Below, piece by piece: positions 17,861-27,291 of a stretch of 64,000 nt of DNA. The stretch's first letter is position 1; every line of letters starts with the position of its first letter. The notes below the pieces were generated by a model. The model was not told the DNA's origin and did no database searches. It saw nothing but the letters and a program-made list of their open reading frames with translations. The position numbers and the translations under genes were made by a program. This stretch comes from Paenibacillus pinistramenti (lineage in GTDB: Bacteria; Bacillota; Bacilli; Paenibacillales; Paenibacillaceae): positions 1-64,000 of the forward strand of contig NZ_VAWG01000010.1 of NCBI RefSeq assembly GCF_005869875.1, in the 5' to 3' direction.

Positions 17861-19597
17861 TTGACAGAAGAAAGCAGGACCGGGAGCCGAAAGTCCGGTC
17901 AAATTGTGCATGTCCGCATGGACGCCAACTTTTTCTTCGAGAGAGCCGTTTCAGCGCTGGAACGCTTGCAGTACGACAAGGCATTGAAATATTTTCGCAA
18001 AGCTGTGGAATATGAACCGGGCAACCCGGTGAATCATTGCAATCTGGCAGGCATTTTGTCTGAAACCGGAGATTATGAGGGTTCCAACGAGGTGCTCTCC
18101 CGTATTTTGAGCGAAGTAGACGAAACCATGACGGAATGTTACTTCTACATGGCGAATAACTATGCCAATCTGGAGAAATTTGAAGACGCTGAAGAAGCGC
18201 TTGTGACTTATTTGGAGAAAGACGCCGACGGCCAGTTTCTTGCTGAAGCCGAGGAAATGATGGAGCTGCTGCAGTACGAGCTGAACCGGCCGGCCAAAGT
18301 AGGCCGTATCAAATCGCTGCAGGGGCAGACAGAGCACGACCAGGCGCGCAGCCTGCTTGAGCGCGGTGAGTTTACAGCTGCGGTCAAGCAGCTGGAGAAG
18401 CTGCTGCAGGAGCAGCCGGACTTTCTGGCGGCCCGCAATAATTTGGCGCTCGGCTACTACTATATGGGCATGTTTAAAGAAGCGATGGCCGCGATTGAGG
18501 ATGTGCTGAGACGGGATCCGGGCAATCTGCACGGCCTGTGCAACCTTGCGGTATTTATTCAACATGACGGCAATCAGGAGGATCTGCAGGTATTATCGGA
18601 TCACCTTGCCGGTATTGTTCCCTTTCATCAGGAGCATGTATTCAAGCTTGCGACGACGATGGGGATTTTGGGCCGCCACGAAGCGGCTTACGGCCATTTC
18701 AAGCGGCTGCTGAAGGATGACGAGGTTAATTTTGATCCTTGTCTCTTCCATTATGCGGCGGTTGCCGCCTATAATATCGGGCGCTATCAGGAGGCCGAAG
18801 GGCTGTGGAAGCAGGCGGCCAAACGGGATCCGGAATCCGAGGTGCCGGCTTTCTATCTGGAAAGACTGCAGGAGTATAAGGCCGGCAAGCTGTGGGCAGG
18901 ACCTGAACAAATCAGCTATCAATATGGGCTGCCTTTTGAAGAGCAGCTGCGGAAGTGGGAGAAGTGGGGCGGCGGCCTTCCGGATCAGATGAAGCAGGAT
19001 CCGCTGGTCCGTTCCTCCTTCTTCTGGGGGCTCCGCCACGGCGATGCCCGTACCAAGCTTCAGATCATAGAGGCTTTCAGCCAGATTGCGGACAGCGAAG
19101 TGCTGGAAGCTCTCCGCGCGTTCCTGATGGAACCGGAGGAAGAGAAGTATTTGAAGGATATCGCTTTGTTCGCACTGCGCAGTCTGGGCGTGAACGATCC
19201 GCTGCCGATCGTGCTGGAAGGCAAGACGGAGACGGTAGGCCCGGGGTATGTCTCGTCCAGGCTTCCGGTCTGGAAGCCGGAGTGGCAGGCGGTGCTTGAC
19301 GAGGCCAAGCGGCGTATGGCTAAGCGTTATAATCTGATGCAGCTTCATGACGTGGAGACGCTCTGGGTGGAATTCATCACCTTGTCCTATCCGGACGTTC
19401 CATCTGTCTCTCATCTCGGAGGCTGGGCAGCTGCCCTTGAGTATTTGACAGCCAAGCTCCACCGCCGCCGGATTACATTCGAAGAGGCTGCCAAGCGGTA
19501 CGGCGTGTCCGTATCTACGGCCAGCCGCTGCACCAAAAGGCTTGATGAAGTGTGCGGAATCAAGGAAAAGATGAATGCAATGTTCCCTTCGGGTTAA
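17861..19597 (+). CDS. TPR-repeat protein with C-terminal helix-turn-helix (YvcD-like)
   Basis: A 578-residue soluble protein. Tetratricopeptide-like repeats are seen at about 20-90 (FFERAVSALERLQYDKALKY and following) and 150-330 (for example ARNNLALGYYYMGMFKEAMA). A segment near 515-560 with ITFEEAAKRYGVSVSTASRC looks like a helix-turn-helix. The start is TTG, with AAGGAGGTG 6 bases upstream. A TPR gene upstream of trxB is also found in Bacillus (yvcD). Partners are unknown. The combined TPR and DNA-binding-like end suggests a regulatory or scaffold role. Confidence 0.8.
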   Translation: MTEESRTGSRKSGQIVHVRMDANFFFERAVSALERLQYDKALKYFRKAVEYEPGNPVNHCNLAGILSETGDYEGSNEVLSRILSEVDETMTECYFYMANNYANLEKFEDAEEALVTYLEKDADGQFLAEAEEMMELLQYELNRPAKVGRIKSLQGQTEHDQARSLLERGEFTAAVKQLEKLLQEQPDFLAARNNLALGYYYMGMFKEAMAAIEDVLRRDPGNLHGLCNLAVFIQHDGNQEDLQVLSDHLAGIVPFHQEHVFKLATTMGILGRHEAAYGHFKRLLKDDEVNFDPCLFHYAAVAAYNIGRYQEAEGLWKQAAKRDPESEVPAFYLERLQEYKAGKLWAGPEQISYQYGLPFEEQLRKWEKWGGGLPDQMKQDPLVRSSFFWGLRHGDARTKLQIIEAFSQIADSEVLEALRAFLMEPEEEKYLKDIALFALRSLGVNDPLPIVLEGKTETVGPGYVSSRLPVWKPEWQAVLDEAKRRMAKRYNLMQLHDVETLWVEFITLSYPDVPSVSHLGGWAAALEYLTAKLHRRRITFEEAAKRYGVSVSTASRCTKRLDEVCGIKEKMNAMFPSG

Positions 19598-19669
19598 TAA
19601 ATAGAAGGTATACGTTTTCCGGCAGGAAGACAGCAGCCTTTTTAATTGAAATGCCGAGGAGGTAATAAG

Positions 19670-20626
19670 ATGTATAAATCGATTATCATCGGAACAGGAC
19701 CATCCGGCTTGACCGCGGCGATTTATCTGGCGCGTGCGAACTTAAACCCGCTGGTCATTGAAGGCGTTCAGCCCGGCGGGCAGCTGACGACGACCACAGA
19801 GGTCGAGAACTTCCCCGGGTTCCCGGAGGGCATTCAAGGGCCCGATTTGATGGACAATATGCGCAAGCAGGCCGAACGGTTCGGAGCGGAGTTTACAAGC
19901 GGCTGGGTGGAGGAAGTAGACTTCTCCAAACGGCCTTTCACCGTAAAGGTCGACGGCGGCCAAACCTATCAGGCCGATACGGTCATCATTTCTACCGGCG
20001 CATCGGCGCGCTATCTGGGTATTCCGGGTGAGCAGGAGAACGTGGGGCGGGGTGTGAGCACCTGCGCAACGTGCGATGGATTCTTCTTCCGCGGGAAAAA
20101 GATTGCCGTAGTCGGCGGCGGCGACTCCGCCATGGAAGAGGCGGGCTTCCTGACCCGCTTCGCCTCGGAGGTCACCCTGGTGCACCGCCGCGAGGAGCTG
20201 CGCGCCTCCAAGATCATGCAGGACCGCGCCCGGAGCAATGAGAAGGTGAAATGGGCGCTGAACCGCCAGCCTTTAGCTGTAGCTACGGACGAGAACGGCA
20301 CGGTCAAGGGGCTGACGGTGCGCAACAATGCGACAAACCAGGAAGAGCTGGTCGAAGCCGACGGTGTGTTTATTGCGATCGGGCATACGCCGAACACAGA
20401 CTTCCTGGGCGGGCAGATCAAGACCGACGCAAACGGCTACATTGTGGTGAAGCCGGGTACGACCCAGACCAACGTTCCAGGCGTATTTGCCTGCGGCGAC
20501 GTGCAGGATACAAGGTACCGGCAGGCGATTACCGCTGCGGGCTCCGGCTGTATGGCTGCCATGGACTGCGAGAAGTACCTCGAGGGCGAAATGATCCACG
20601 ACTGGAGCGTTACGCTGGACAGCTGA
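19670..20626 (+). CDS. trxB: Thioredoxin reductase
   Basis: A 318-residue flavoprotein that reduces thioredoxin with NADPH. FAD-binding GTGPSGLTAAIYLARA at the N-terminus, redox pair CATC at 132-135, NADPH-binding VVGGGDSAMEEA with the HRRE specificity motif, and the second FAD motif FACGDVQD. An in-frame extension starts at 19646, but GAGGAGG lies just before ATG 19670, which is the family start. Terminator follows at 20641. Confidence 0.97.
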   Translation: MYKSIIIGTGPSGLTAAIYLARANLNPLVIEGVQPGGQLTTTTEVENFPGFPEGIQGPDLMDNMRKQAERFGAEFTSGWVEEVDFSKRPFTVKVDGGQTYQADTVIISTGASARYLGIPGEQENVGRGVSTCATCDGFFFRGKKIAVVGGGDSAMEEAGFLTRFASEVTLVHRREELRASKIMQDRARSNEKVKWALNRQPLAVATDENGTVKGLTVRNNATNQEELVEADGVFIAIGHTPNTDFLGGQIKTDANGYIVVKPGTTQTNVPGVFACGDVQDTRYRQAITAAGSGCMAAMDCEKYLEGEMIHDWSVTLDS

Positions 20627-20640
20627 ACCTGAAACATAAG

Positions 20641-20685
20641 AAGGACTCCATTTCCGCACAGCGGGAAGCGGAGTCCTTTTTTATT
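20641..20685 (+). terminator. Terminator after trxB
   Basis: AAGGACTCC and GGAGTCCTT arms with an inner TTCCGC/GCGGGAA stem, then TTTTTTATTTTT. Confidence 0.93.
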
Positions 20686-20686
20686 T

Positions 20687-21002
20687 TTACAAGTATGGTT
20701 ACAAGTCTGTTTACAAATCTGTGCTGGCGCTTCTCCTTCTCCTTCTGCCCGTTCTTCATTGCCGGATTCCAGCGTAATGTAGGAGTAGGGTTAGAGCTGG
20801 ATTAGGAGCAGAATTAGGTCGGCTGCGGCCCCGTCCAAATTATGTATTTTTCACCCCGTATATCAGTCAGCGGCAGGGATGCTTCGAGGCAAAGCTCTCC
20901 CTTGTTTTGACCGGGAATCGGGCTTGTTTTGCAAGAGGTGCGAGGTAAGCATGAGGGAGGCGCGAGGCTTGATCCGTCAAGGTTTCTACCATTTTGATTC
21001 TC
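20687..21002 (+). repeat. Intergenic region with a 12-base triple repeat
   Basis: Three head-to-tail copies of TTACAAGTCTGT-like sequence at 20687-20722 (TTACAAGTATGG, TTACAAGTCTGT, TTACAAATCTGT). Nothing else is recognised up to the glk promoter; short open frames here have no ribosome site or family resemblance. Confidence 0.6.
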
Positions 21003-21031
21003 TTGACCATAGGGGTAGGTTCGCTTATAGT
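21003..21031 (+). promoter_or_regulatory. Candidate glk promoter
   Basis: TTGACC (21003-21008), 17-base spacer, TATAGT (21026-21031), 49 bases before the glucokinase start. Confidence 0.65.
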
Positions 21032-21079
21032 GGGTATTTAGGAGCAACTATTTTATTATAGGAAAAAGGTGGCTTATAC

Positions 21080-22030
21080 ATGTCTGAACAAATCTACATT
21101 GGTGTCGATCTGGGCGGTACGGCGATTAAAGTGGGGATTTGCAATGCTGAAGGCAAGCTGTTGCAGACCTTTGAAGGACCAACCGAAGTGGCCAAGGGTA
21201 CCGATACCGTACTTGCCAATATCGAGAAGTATGTCCGCCAGATTGTAGAGGAATCTCCATACAGCTGGGACCAGCTTGCCGGAGTGGGCGCTGGTGTCGC
21301 CGGATTTACCGACCTGAAGGAAGGCGTCGTGATCCTGGCTCCAAATGTAGGTTTTCGGGACGTTCCGGTCCGCGCGTATTTGGAAGAGCGGCTGGGCAAG
21401 CCTATTAAAATAGATAATGACGCCAACGTGGCAGCTCTGGGCGAAGCCTGGGGCGGTGCCGGTCAAGGCGTAGAAGACTGCGTCTGCTATACGCTTGGAA
21501 CAGGCGTGGGCGGCGGCATTATTATCCGTGGAAAAATCTATCAAGGCTTCTCCGGCCTTGCCGGCGAGCTTGGTCATATGTCCGTTGTGCCTGATCTGGA
21601 AGCGATTCAATGCGGCTGCGGCAAAATGGGCTGCCTTGAGACCGTATCCTCAGCAACAGGCATCATCCGCATGGCTAAAGATGCGGTAGAGCGCGGGGAC
21701 CGCACCTCTTTGGCGCAGGTGGAAGAGATCACAGCGAAAGACGTGTTTGATGCAGCCAAGAACGGTGACGAAGTCGCAGAGCGCATCGTTAACCGTGCAG
21801 CCTTCTACTTGGGCAAATCTATGGCAGCAGTAGCGGCCGTGCTGAATCCGCAGCGCTTCATTATCGGCGGCGGCGTATCCAAAGCAGGAGACATTCTGTT
21901 TGACGAGATCCGCAGCGTCTATGCGAAATTTGCGCCGGAGCCTCTTCAGCGCGGTGTAGAAATTGTGCCGGCTGTTCTGGGCAATGATGCCGGAATGGTC
22001 GGGGCGGCAGGCTTGTTCCTGCGCTCCTAA
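21080..22030 (+). CDS. glk: Glucokinase (ROK family)
   Basis: A 316-residue ROK kinase that phosphorylates glucose with ATP. N-terminal phosphate-binding GVDLGGTAIKVGI, DNDANVAALGEAWGGAG with the catalytic Asp, GTGVGGG, and the ROK zinc signature with CGCGKMGCLET. C-terminal GGGVSKAG. Start ATG after AAAAAGGTGG. Promoter at 21003. It is followed, after 79 bases without a terminator, by rapZ, so it probably heads a unit with rapZ-yvcK-whiA. Confidence 0.95.
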   Translation: MSEQIYIGVDLGGTAIKVGICNAEGKLLQTFEGPTEVAKGTDTVLANIEKYVRQIVEESPYSWDQLAGVGAGVAGFTDLKEGVVILAPNVGFRDVPVRAYLEERLGKPIKIDNDANVAALGEAWGGAGQGVEDCVCYTLGTGVGGGIIIRGKIYQGFSGLAGELGHMSVVPDLEAIQCGCGKMGCLETVSSATGIIRMAKDAVERGDRTSLAQVEEITAKDVFDAAKNGDEVAERIVNRAAFYLGKSMAAVAAVLNPQRFIIGGGVSKAGDILFDEIRSVYAKFAPEPLQRGVEIVPAVLGNDAGMVGAAGLFLRS

Positions 22031-22109
22031 TTTGGAAGAGGGAATTATCTAGTCAGGGATTTTTCAAGCGATATAGAGAGAAACAGACTATCTGAGGGAG
22101 GGAATTCTG

Positions 22110-23003
22110 ATGCCGGATCAGGAACATACTTCTTTAGCCAACTTGGTTATCATTACCGGAATGTCGGGAGCCGGGAAGTCGGTTGCCGTCAAAAGCCTGG
22201 AGGATCTGGGCTTCTTCTGTGTGGACAACCTGCCGCCCGTGCTGATTCCGAAATTTGCAGAGCTGATCGAACAGTCCAATGGTAAAATAGCCAAGGTTGC
22301 TCTCGTTATTGACCTGCGGGGCCGCGAATTCTTCACGGCGCTTTCGGAGTCGCTCAATTATATCAAGGACCATTTTACCATTCATTCGGAAATTCTGTTT
22401 CTCGACGCTACCGATTCCGTGCTGGTGCAGCGCTATAAAGAAAGCCGGCGGCGTCATCCGCTTGCGCCCCAGGGCATGCCGCTCGACGGCATCCGGCTGG
22501 AGCGCAAGATGCTGGAGGAGCTGAAGCATTCGGCCACCCAGGTGGTGGACACCTCCAACATGAAGCCGGCGCAGCTGCGGGAGAAGATTATCTCCCGGTT
22601 CTCGCATCTTGAGAGCAGCAACCTGTCGGTAAATATTACTTCTTTCGGATTTAAGTACGGTATTCCGATTGATGCCGATCTGGTGTTTGACGTGAGATTC
22701 CTGCCGAATCCTCATTATATTGAGCAGCTTCGTCCACACACCGGACAAGACAGTGATGTATATGAATATGTTATGAAGTGGCCGGAGACGCAAAGTTTCC
22801 TGACCAAATTAATGGATATGCTGCATTTTCTGATTCCCCAATATCATAAAGAGGGAAAGAGCCAGGTTATTATCGGCATTGGCTGCACAGGCGGCAAGCA
22901 CCGCTCTGTCGCGATTTCTGAATATCTGGGACGGATGCTGGGTACAAGCGAAACGGAGACGGTGCGTGTCAGTCACCGCGATGCCGATCGGGACCGTCCC
23001 TAA
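22110..23003 (+). CDS. rapZ: RNase adapter RapZ / YvcJ, nucleotide-binding
   Basis: A 297-residue P-loop protein; Walker A GMSGAGKS at 17-24 and Walker B-like VALVIDLRG. The C-terminal domain with [19 protein letters not shown] and the [12 protein letters not shown] block binds small molecules; in E. coli it ligands glucosamine-6-phosphate and steers sRNA decay, while in Bacillus YvcJ is linked to competence. ATG start with GAGGGAGGG. First of the conserved trio rapZ-yvcK-whiA. Confidence 0.95.
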   Translation: MPDQEHTSLANLVIITGMSGAGKSVAVKSLEDLGFFCVDNLPPVLIPKFAELIEQSNGKIAKVALVIDLRGREFFTALSESLNYIKDHFTIHSEILFLDATDSVLVQRYKESRRRHPLAPQGMPLDGIRLERKMLEELKHSATQVVDTSNMKPAQLREKIISRFSHLESSNLSVNITSFGFKYGIPIDADLVFDVRFLPNPHYIEQLRPHTGQDSDVYEYVMKWPETQSFLTKLMDMLHFLIPQYHKEGKSQVIIGIGCTGGKHRSVAISEYLGRMLGTSETETVRVSHRDADRDRP

Positions 23004-23016
23004 GAGGTGAACAACA

Positions 23017-24006
23017 TTGATTAAACAGCCTTCCGAGGAAAGTTTGCCCCGCATCGTTGTGATGGGCGGCGGAACGGGTTTGTCCGTTATGCTGCGGGGG
23101 CTGAAGCAGAAGCCGCTTGATATTACGGCAATCGTAACTGTAGCCGATGATGGAGGCAGCTCAGGCATCCTGAGAAATGAACTCCAGATGCCGCCGCCGG
23201 GCGACATCCGTAACGTCCTTACGGCACTGGCCGATACCGAGCCGCTCATGTCCGAGATGCTGAGCTACCGGTTCTCGGCCGGGTCAGGGCTTGCCGGACA
23301 CAGTCTCGGCAATTTGATCCTGGCAGCAATCACCGACATTTCCGGTGATTTCGTAACAGCTGTGCGCGAGCTCAGCCGTGTCTTTGCCGTTCGGGGCCGT
23401 GTATTGCCCGCCGCGGACCAGGCTGTTATCCTCCATGCCGAAATGGAGGATGGAAGCATTGTAACCGGCGAGTCCAAGATTCCAGAAGCGAAGGGGAAGA
23501 TCAAGCGTCTTTTCCTCGAGCCGGAACATGTGGAGCCGTTGCCAGAGGCTGTCCAGGCGATCAGGGACGCTGATGCGATTCTGATCGGCCCCGGAAGCCT
23601 GTATACGAGCATCCTGCCGAACCTGCTTGTTCCCAAGCTGGCGGAAGCGGTGCTCAACAATACGGAAGCCATCAAGATTTTTGTATGTAATGTCATGACC
23701 CAGCCGGGCGAAACCGACGGGTATACCGTAAGTGATCATCTGCAGGCCGTATATGATCACGTAGGTCATCATTTAATTGATTATGTCATTGTGAACGACG
23801 GCGAAATTCCGCTGCAGGTTCAGGATTTTTACGCCGAGAAGGGCGCACAGCCTGTTCAGCTTGACTACGAGGTACTGACCAGCCGGGGCTATAAAGTAAT
23901 CGCCGATACGCTGGTGCTGTTCCGCCGTTATTTACGTCATGATGCGGATAAACTAAGTGAGCATATCTGTTCTCTGGTGCAAAACTGGATGGCAAGAAAG
24001 AGGTGA
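23017..24006 (+). CDS. yvcK: Gluconeogenesis factor YvcK (GlmR)
   Basis: A 329-residue CofD-like, UDP-sugar-binding protein needed for growth on gluconeogenic carbon and cell-envelope homeostasis. N-terminal [32 protein letters not shown] and the later [15 protein letters not shown] are diagnostic. The start is TTG with AAGAGGTGA upstream. It begins 13 bases after rapZ, and its stop overlaps the whiA open frame. Confidence 0.95.
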   Translation: MIKQPSEESLPRIVVMGGGTGLSVMLRGLKQKPLDITAIVTVADDGGSSGILRNELQMPPPGDIRNVLTALADTEPLMSEMLSYRFSAGSGLAGHSLGNLILAAITDISGDFVTAVRELSRVFAVRGRVLPAADQAVILHAEMEDGSIVTGESKIPEAKGKIKRLFLEPEHVEPLPEAVQAIRDADAILIGPGSLYTSILPNLLVPKLAEAVLNNTEAIKIFVCNVMTQPGETDGYTVSDHLQAVYDHVGHHLIDYVIVNDGEIPLQVQDFYAEKGAQPVQLDYEVLTSRGYKVIADTLVLFRRYLRHDADKLSEHICSLVQNWMARKR

Positions 24007-24011
24007 GTCCC

Positions 24012-24941
24012 TTGTCCTTTGCGGCACAAACCAAAAAAGAACTGACCATGATCGAGGCTGATTCCTGCTGCGAGCAGGCTGAACTGTCGGCGTTAATCCG
24101 GATGAACGGTTCGGTTTCGGTTTCGAACAAGAAGGTCATTTTGGATATCTCCACCGAAAATGCCGCGATCGCGAGAAGGATTTACTCTTTGATCAAGAAG
24201 CATTTTGATGTTCATACGGAGCTGCTGGTCCGCAAGAAGATGCGGCTGAAGAAGAACAATGTATACATTGTCCGTATTCCGGCCCGTGTTCAGGAAATAC
24301 TGAAACAGCTGAAGATCGTTTCGGAAGGGTTCATGTTCATGGATGAGATTCATCCGGAGCTGATCCAGGACGACTGCTGCAAGGGAGCGTACCTGCGGGG
24401 AGCCTTCCTCGCCGGCGGCTCTGTCAACAATCCGGAGGGCTCCTCCTACCATCTGGAGATTGCCTCGATGTATGAGGAGCACTGCCAGGCGCTGGTGGAG
24501 CTCGCAGCTGACTTTCATTTCAACGCCCGCTGCATTGAGCGGAAGAAGGGCTTCATTTTCTACATCAAGGAAGGCGAGAAGATCATCGAATTCTTAAGTC
24601 TGATCGGGGCGCATCAAGCTTTGTTCAAGTTTGAGGACGTGCGGATTATGCGGGATATGAGGAATTCGGTCAATCGGATCGTGAACTGCGAAACGGCCAA
24701 TCTGAATAAGACCATCGGCGCGGCCGTACGCCAAATTGAGAATATCAAGCTGCTGCAGAAGGAGATCGGACTGGATAATCTGCCCGACAAGCTCCGGGAA
24801 GTAGCCGAGGTCCGGCTGGCTTATCCCGATATGAACCTGAAGGAAGTCGGCGAGCTGCTTAAAGGCGGAGTCAGCAAATCCGGTGTGAACCACCGGCTGC
24901 GGAAGATCGACGAAATGGCTGATAAAATTCGGCAGGGGTAA
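24012..24941 (+). CDS. whiA: DNA-binding protein WhiA
   Basis: About 309 residues; degenerate LAGLIDADG homing-endonuclease fold (about 1-210, with [20 protein letters not shown] near 125) plus C-terminal helix-turn-helix ([25 protein letters not shown]). It influences division and chromosome segregation. The frame is open from GTG 24003, overlapping yvcK. AAGAGGTG followed six bases later by TTG 24012 gives the canonical N-terminus beginning with Ser-Phe-Ala, so TTG is preferred. Confidence 0.94.
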   Translation: MSFAAQTKKELTMIEADSCCEQAELSALIRMNGSVSVSNKKVILDISTENAAIARRIYSLIKKHFDVHTELLVRKKMRLKKNNVYIVRIPARVQEILKQLKIVSEGFMFMDEIHPELIQDDCCKGAYLRGAFLAGGSVNNPEGSSYHLEIASMYEEHCQALVELAADFHFNARCIERKKGFIFYIKEGEKIIEFLSLIGAHQALFKFEDVRIMRDMRNSVNRIVNCETANLNKTIGAAVRQIENIKLLQKEIGLDNLPDKLREVAEVRLAYPDMNLKEVGELLKGGVSKSGVNHRLRKIDEMADKIRQG

Positions 24942-24966
24942 AGGCTAGTTTGCAGCGAGTTTTGTA

Positions 24967-24975
24967 TGGTATACT
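24967..24975 (+). promoter_or_regulatory. Possible extended -10 promoter before crh
   Basis: TGGTATACT, an extended -10 element (TGn followed by TATACT at 24970-24975), 57 bases upstream of crh. No well-spaced -35 box is seen. Confidence 0.35.
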
Positions 24976-25031
24976 TATTTTATTAAAATGTCCATTTTAT
25001 GCGGAATGATCTGAATAGGGGGTAAGTTTCC

Positions 25032-25301
25032 ATGATCAAACACCCGGTTACCGTTCGTTTGAAGACAGGGCTTCATGCCCGGCCGGCTGCGCTTTTTGTA
25101 CAGGAAGCGAATAAATACTCGTCCGAAATCTTTGTGGAGAAGGACGACAAGAAAGTCAACGCCAAGAGTATCATGGGAATCATGAGCCTTGCAATCAGTA
25201 CAGGTACTGAAATTGTCATCAGTGCGGAGGGTGCAGACGCGGAGCAGGCTGCAAACGCTTTAGTCACGCTGGTGAGCAAGGAAGAGCTGGAGAACCAGTA
25301 A
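25032..25301 (+). CDS. crh: Crh-like HPr-family phosphocarrier retaining His15
   Basis: An 89-residue HPr-fold protein. The regulatory Ser46 lies in NAKSIMGIMSLA, a site for HprK. Its position after whiA and its sequence (VRLKTGLxARPAALFVQEAN) point to Crh, but residue 15 is His (GLHARP), the PTS phosphorylation site, whereas Bacillus Crh has Gln there. It may therefore act both as a PTS phosphocarrier and as a CcpA co-effector, or be the sole HPr. Start ATG after TAGGGGGTAAG. Closed by the terminator at 25326. Confidence 0.9.
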   Translation: MIKHPVTVRLKTGLHARPAALFVQEANKYSSEIFVEKDDKKVNAKSIMGIMSLAISTGTEIVISAEGADAEQAANALVTLVSKEELENQ

Positions 25302-25325
25302 TTCCCTTAATTGAATTGAAGGAAG

Positions 25326-25358
25326 ACGGCTTCGCCTTGGGCGGGGCCGTTTTTTTTT
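25326..25358 (+). terminator. Terminator after crh
   Basis: Arms ACGGCTTCGCC and GGCGGGGCCGT, loop TTG, followed by TTTTTTTT. Confidence 0.94.
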
Positions 25359-25502
25359 GCCGCTCCCCAAGCTTCGGGCGAATGGTTTTTTAGATTTTTC
25401 AATTAAAGAGCGGCTGTTTGGTGCAACCTTTGAGTAGAAGGGTTCGTCAGTACCATTAAATCAACCAGCAAACATTACCACTTGACTCATGGAGGGATCA
25501 GT

Positions 25503-26267
25503 ATGAATAGTTGGGCTAAGAAATTGGGGACAGCAGCACTGGCAGGAGGTTTGATCTTGGGAGGTTCGGCCGCAGGCACGCTGCTGCCTGCCGGTTCCGC
25601 TGCTTACGCGGCGGAGAGCCAGGTCAACCTGCAGAATACCATCACGGTTACGGGCACCGGGCAGGTATCGGTTAAGCCGGACATCGCCTACTTGTCGCTG
25701 GGCGTGGAGACAACCGCTTTAACGGCCAAGGATGCCCAGGCGAAAAATGCAGCCATCGTGCAGAAATTAAGCACTCTTCTTAAAACGACGTGGAAGATCG
25801 ACCCTGCTGACATTCAGACCAGCCAGTTCTATGTACAGCCGAACTACACCTATAACGATAAGGAAGGGCAGAAGATCACCGGATACACGGCCAACCAGAC
25901 TTTCCAGGTGAAATACCGGGATCTGGAGAAGATCGGCCAGCTGCTTGACGCGGCTTCGAGTGCAGGCGCCAACCGGATTAACGACGTTACCTTCTCGGTA
26001 GAGAATCCGGATCAATATCTGGACCAGGTCATCAGTAAAGCGATGGCTAATGCCGGTATGAAGGCCGGAAGCATCGCCAAGGCAGCCGGGCAGACGCTGG
26101 GCGGGGTAATCAATGTGGTGCAGAATGACGGCGGATATACGCCTGTTGTGAAACAAGCCGAAATGCTGATGCAAAGCACCTCCTCCGCAGACGCTGCAAG
26201 CACGGCAGTTGAAACGGGCGAATTAACCGTTCAGACCTCGTTGACCGTCCAATACGAAATGAAGTAA
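25503..26267 (+). CDS. Secreted SIMPL-domain (DUF541) protein
   Basis: A 254-residue protein with a signal peptide (AKKLG start, hydrophobic core about 10-28, AYAAES cleavage region near 35). The rest matches the SIMPL/DUF541 fold: ITVTGTGQVSVKPDIAYLSL, a central NQTFQVKYRDLEKIG, SAGANRINDVTF and a C-terminal VQTSLTVQYEMK strand. Members are periplasmic or surface proteins of unclear function. The frame opens at 25482, but GGAGGGATCAGT places the start at ATG 25503. Single gene with its own terminator. Confidence 0.88.
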   Translation: MNSWAKKLGTAALAGGLILGGSAAGTLLPAGSAAYAAESQVNLQNTITVTGTGQVSVKPDIAYLSLGVETTALTAKDAQAKNAAIVQKLSTLLKTTWKIDPADIQTSQFYVQPNYTYNDKEGQKITGYTANQTFQVKYRDLEKIGQLLDAASSAGANRINDVTFSVENPDQYLDQVISKAMANAGMKAGSIAKAAGQTLGGVINVVQNDGGYTPVVKQAEMLMQSTSSADAASTAVETGELTVQTSLTVQYEMK

Positions 26268-26288
26268 GAACAAGAGTTCACTAGAAAG

Positions 26289-26338
26289 CAGCTTGTCCAG
26301 AAGCCGGTTAGGCGCCTGTCTGGACAGGCTGTTTTTTT
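26289..26338 (+). terminator. Terminator after the SIMPL gene
   Basis: Arms CAGCTTGTCCAGA and TCTGGACAGGCTG (one G-U), followed by TTTTTTT. Confidence 0.94.
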
Positions 26339-26430
26339 GCCGTTCATGGACAGATACCCCGTAGCCGGAAACTTCTCTCTTTCATATGTTACATAGAGAG
26401 CATAGCTGAAAGGCAATAGGAGGAAGCAGC

Positions 26431-27069
26431 ATGAGCTATCAGTATACGGCCATTGGCGATTCGCTGACGACCGGGTTCGGCGCATTGCCGGGCCAAGGGT
26501 TTGTCCCGCAGTACCGGCGGATGGCAGAAGTAAAGCTGCGGGGGTTTGTAGCCTACAGCAATCTGGGCATTAACGGCTTAACCAGCGCGGAGCTGGCTCA
26601 GCGGGTGGCCCGGAATCCGGCATTCCGGCAGCAGATCCGGGAAGCCGACATCGTTACGATCTCCATCGGCGGCAATGATTTGATTGACGCGGCCAAAGCA
26701 GCACGCCGTGATCCGGCCCAAACGGGGCGGATTCTGCGGGGGGCTCTGCAGGAGTGCATGCACCATTTTTCAAATCTAGCAGGCAATGTCTTTCGCTTAA
26801 AGGCCGATTCCGGCAAACCCTATATCATCCGGGTGGTAGGTTTATATAACCCTTACCCCCAAATCCAGGAGGCTACGGATTGGGTTCTGCAGTTTAACCG
26901 GTTTGCAGCCCAACTTACGAGCCCGGTATATGGACTGGCCAACATCTATCCTGACTTTGCCGGACATGAGCGGGAGCTGCTGTTCCTTGACCATATTCAT
27001 CCCAACGGGCGCGGGTACCGCATCATTGCAGAGCACCTGAATGCCTTGGGATATGGACGGCTCGGATGA
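26431..27069 (+). CDS. SGNH/GDSL-family lipase or esterase
   Basis: A 212-residue hydrolase with block I YTAIGDSLTTGFGA (nucleophile Ser), block III SIGGNDL and block V DHIHPNGRGY (catalytic Asp/His). No signal peptide is seen. Length and N-terminus resemble the spore germination lipase LipC of Bacillus, which would fit a spore-former, but this identity is only a guess. ATG after AATAGGAGGAAGC. Stands alone. Confidence 0.88.
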   Translation: MSYQYTAIGDSLTTGFGALPGQGFVPQYRRMAEVKLRGFVAYSNLGINGLTSAELAQRVARNPAFRQQIREADIVTISIGGNDLIDAAKAARRDPAQTGRILRGALQECMHHFSNLAGNVFRLKADSGKPYIIRVVGLYNPYPQIQEATDWVLQFNRFAAQLTSPVYGLANIYPDFAGHERELLFLDHIHPNGRGYRIIAEHLNALGYGRLG

Positions 27070-27291
27070 TAACCGCGATCACAGCGAAGTTCACATAGGG
27101 AATGGTTAAGAGATTGTAATGGCAGAAAGCCCTGTACTTCTGGCCTGAAGTGCGGGGTTACCTTTATCACCGACGATGAAAATGGCAGGATTGTCCCTGG
27201 ATTGTTACCTGTATTGTCATTTGTCGGCAGCAGGGGGAAGTTATAATGGAGCGGGCAATGAAAGACCTCATCCAGGAAAGGAATGAAGATC

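Noticed and set aside
20814-21061. Short open frames on both strands between trxB and glk
   Set aside because: No ribosome site, overlapping each other and the glk promoter.
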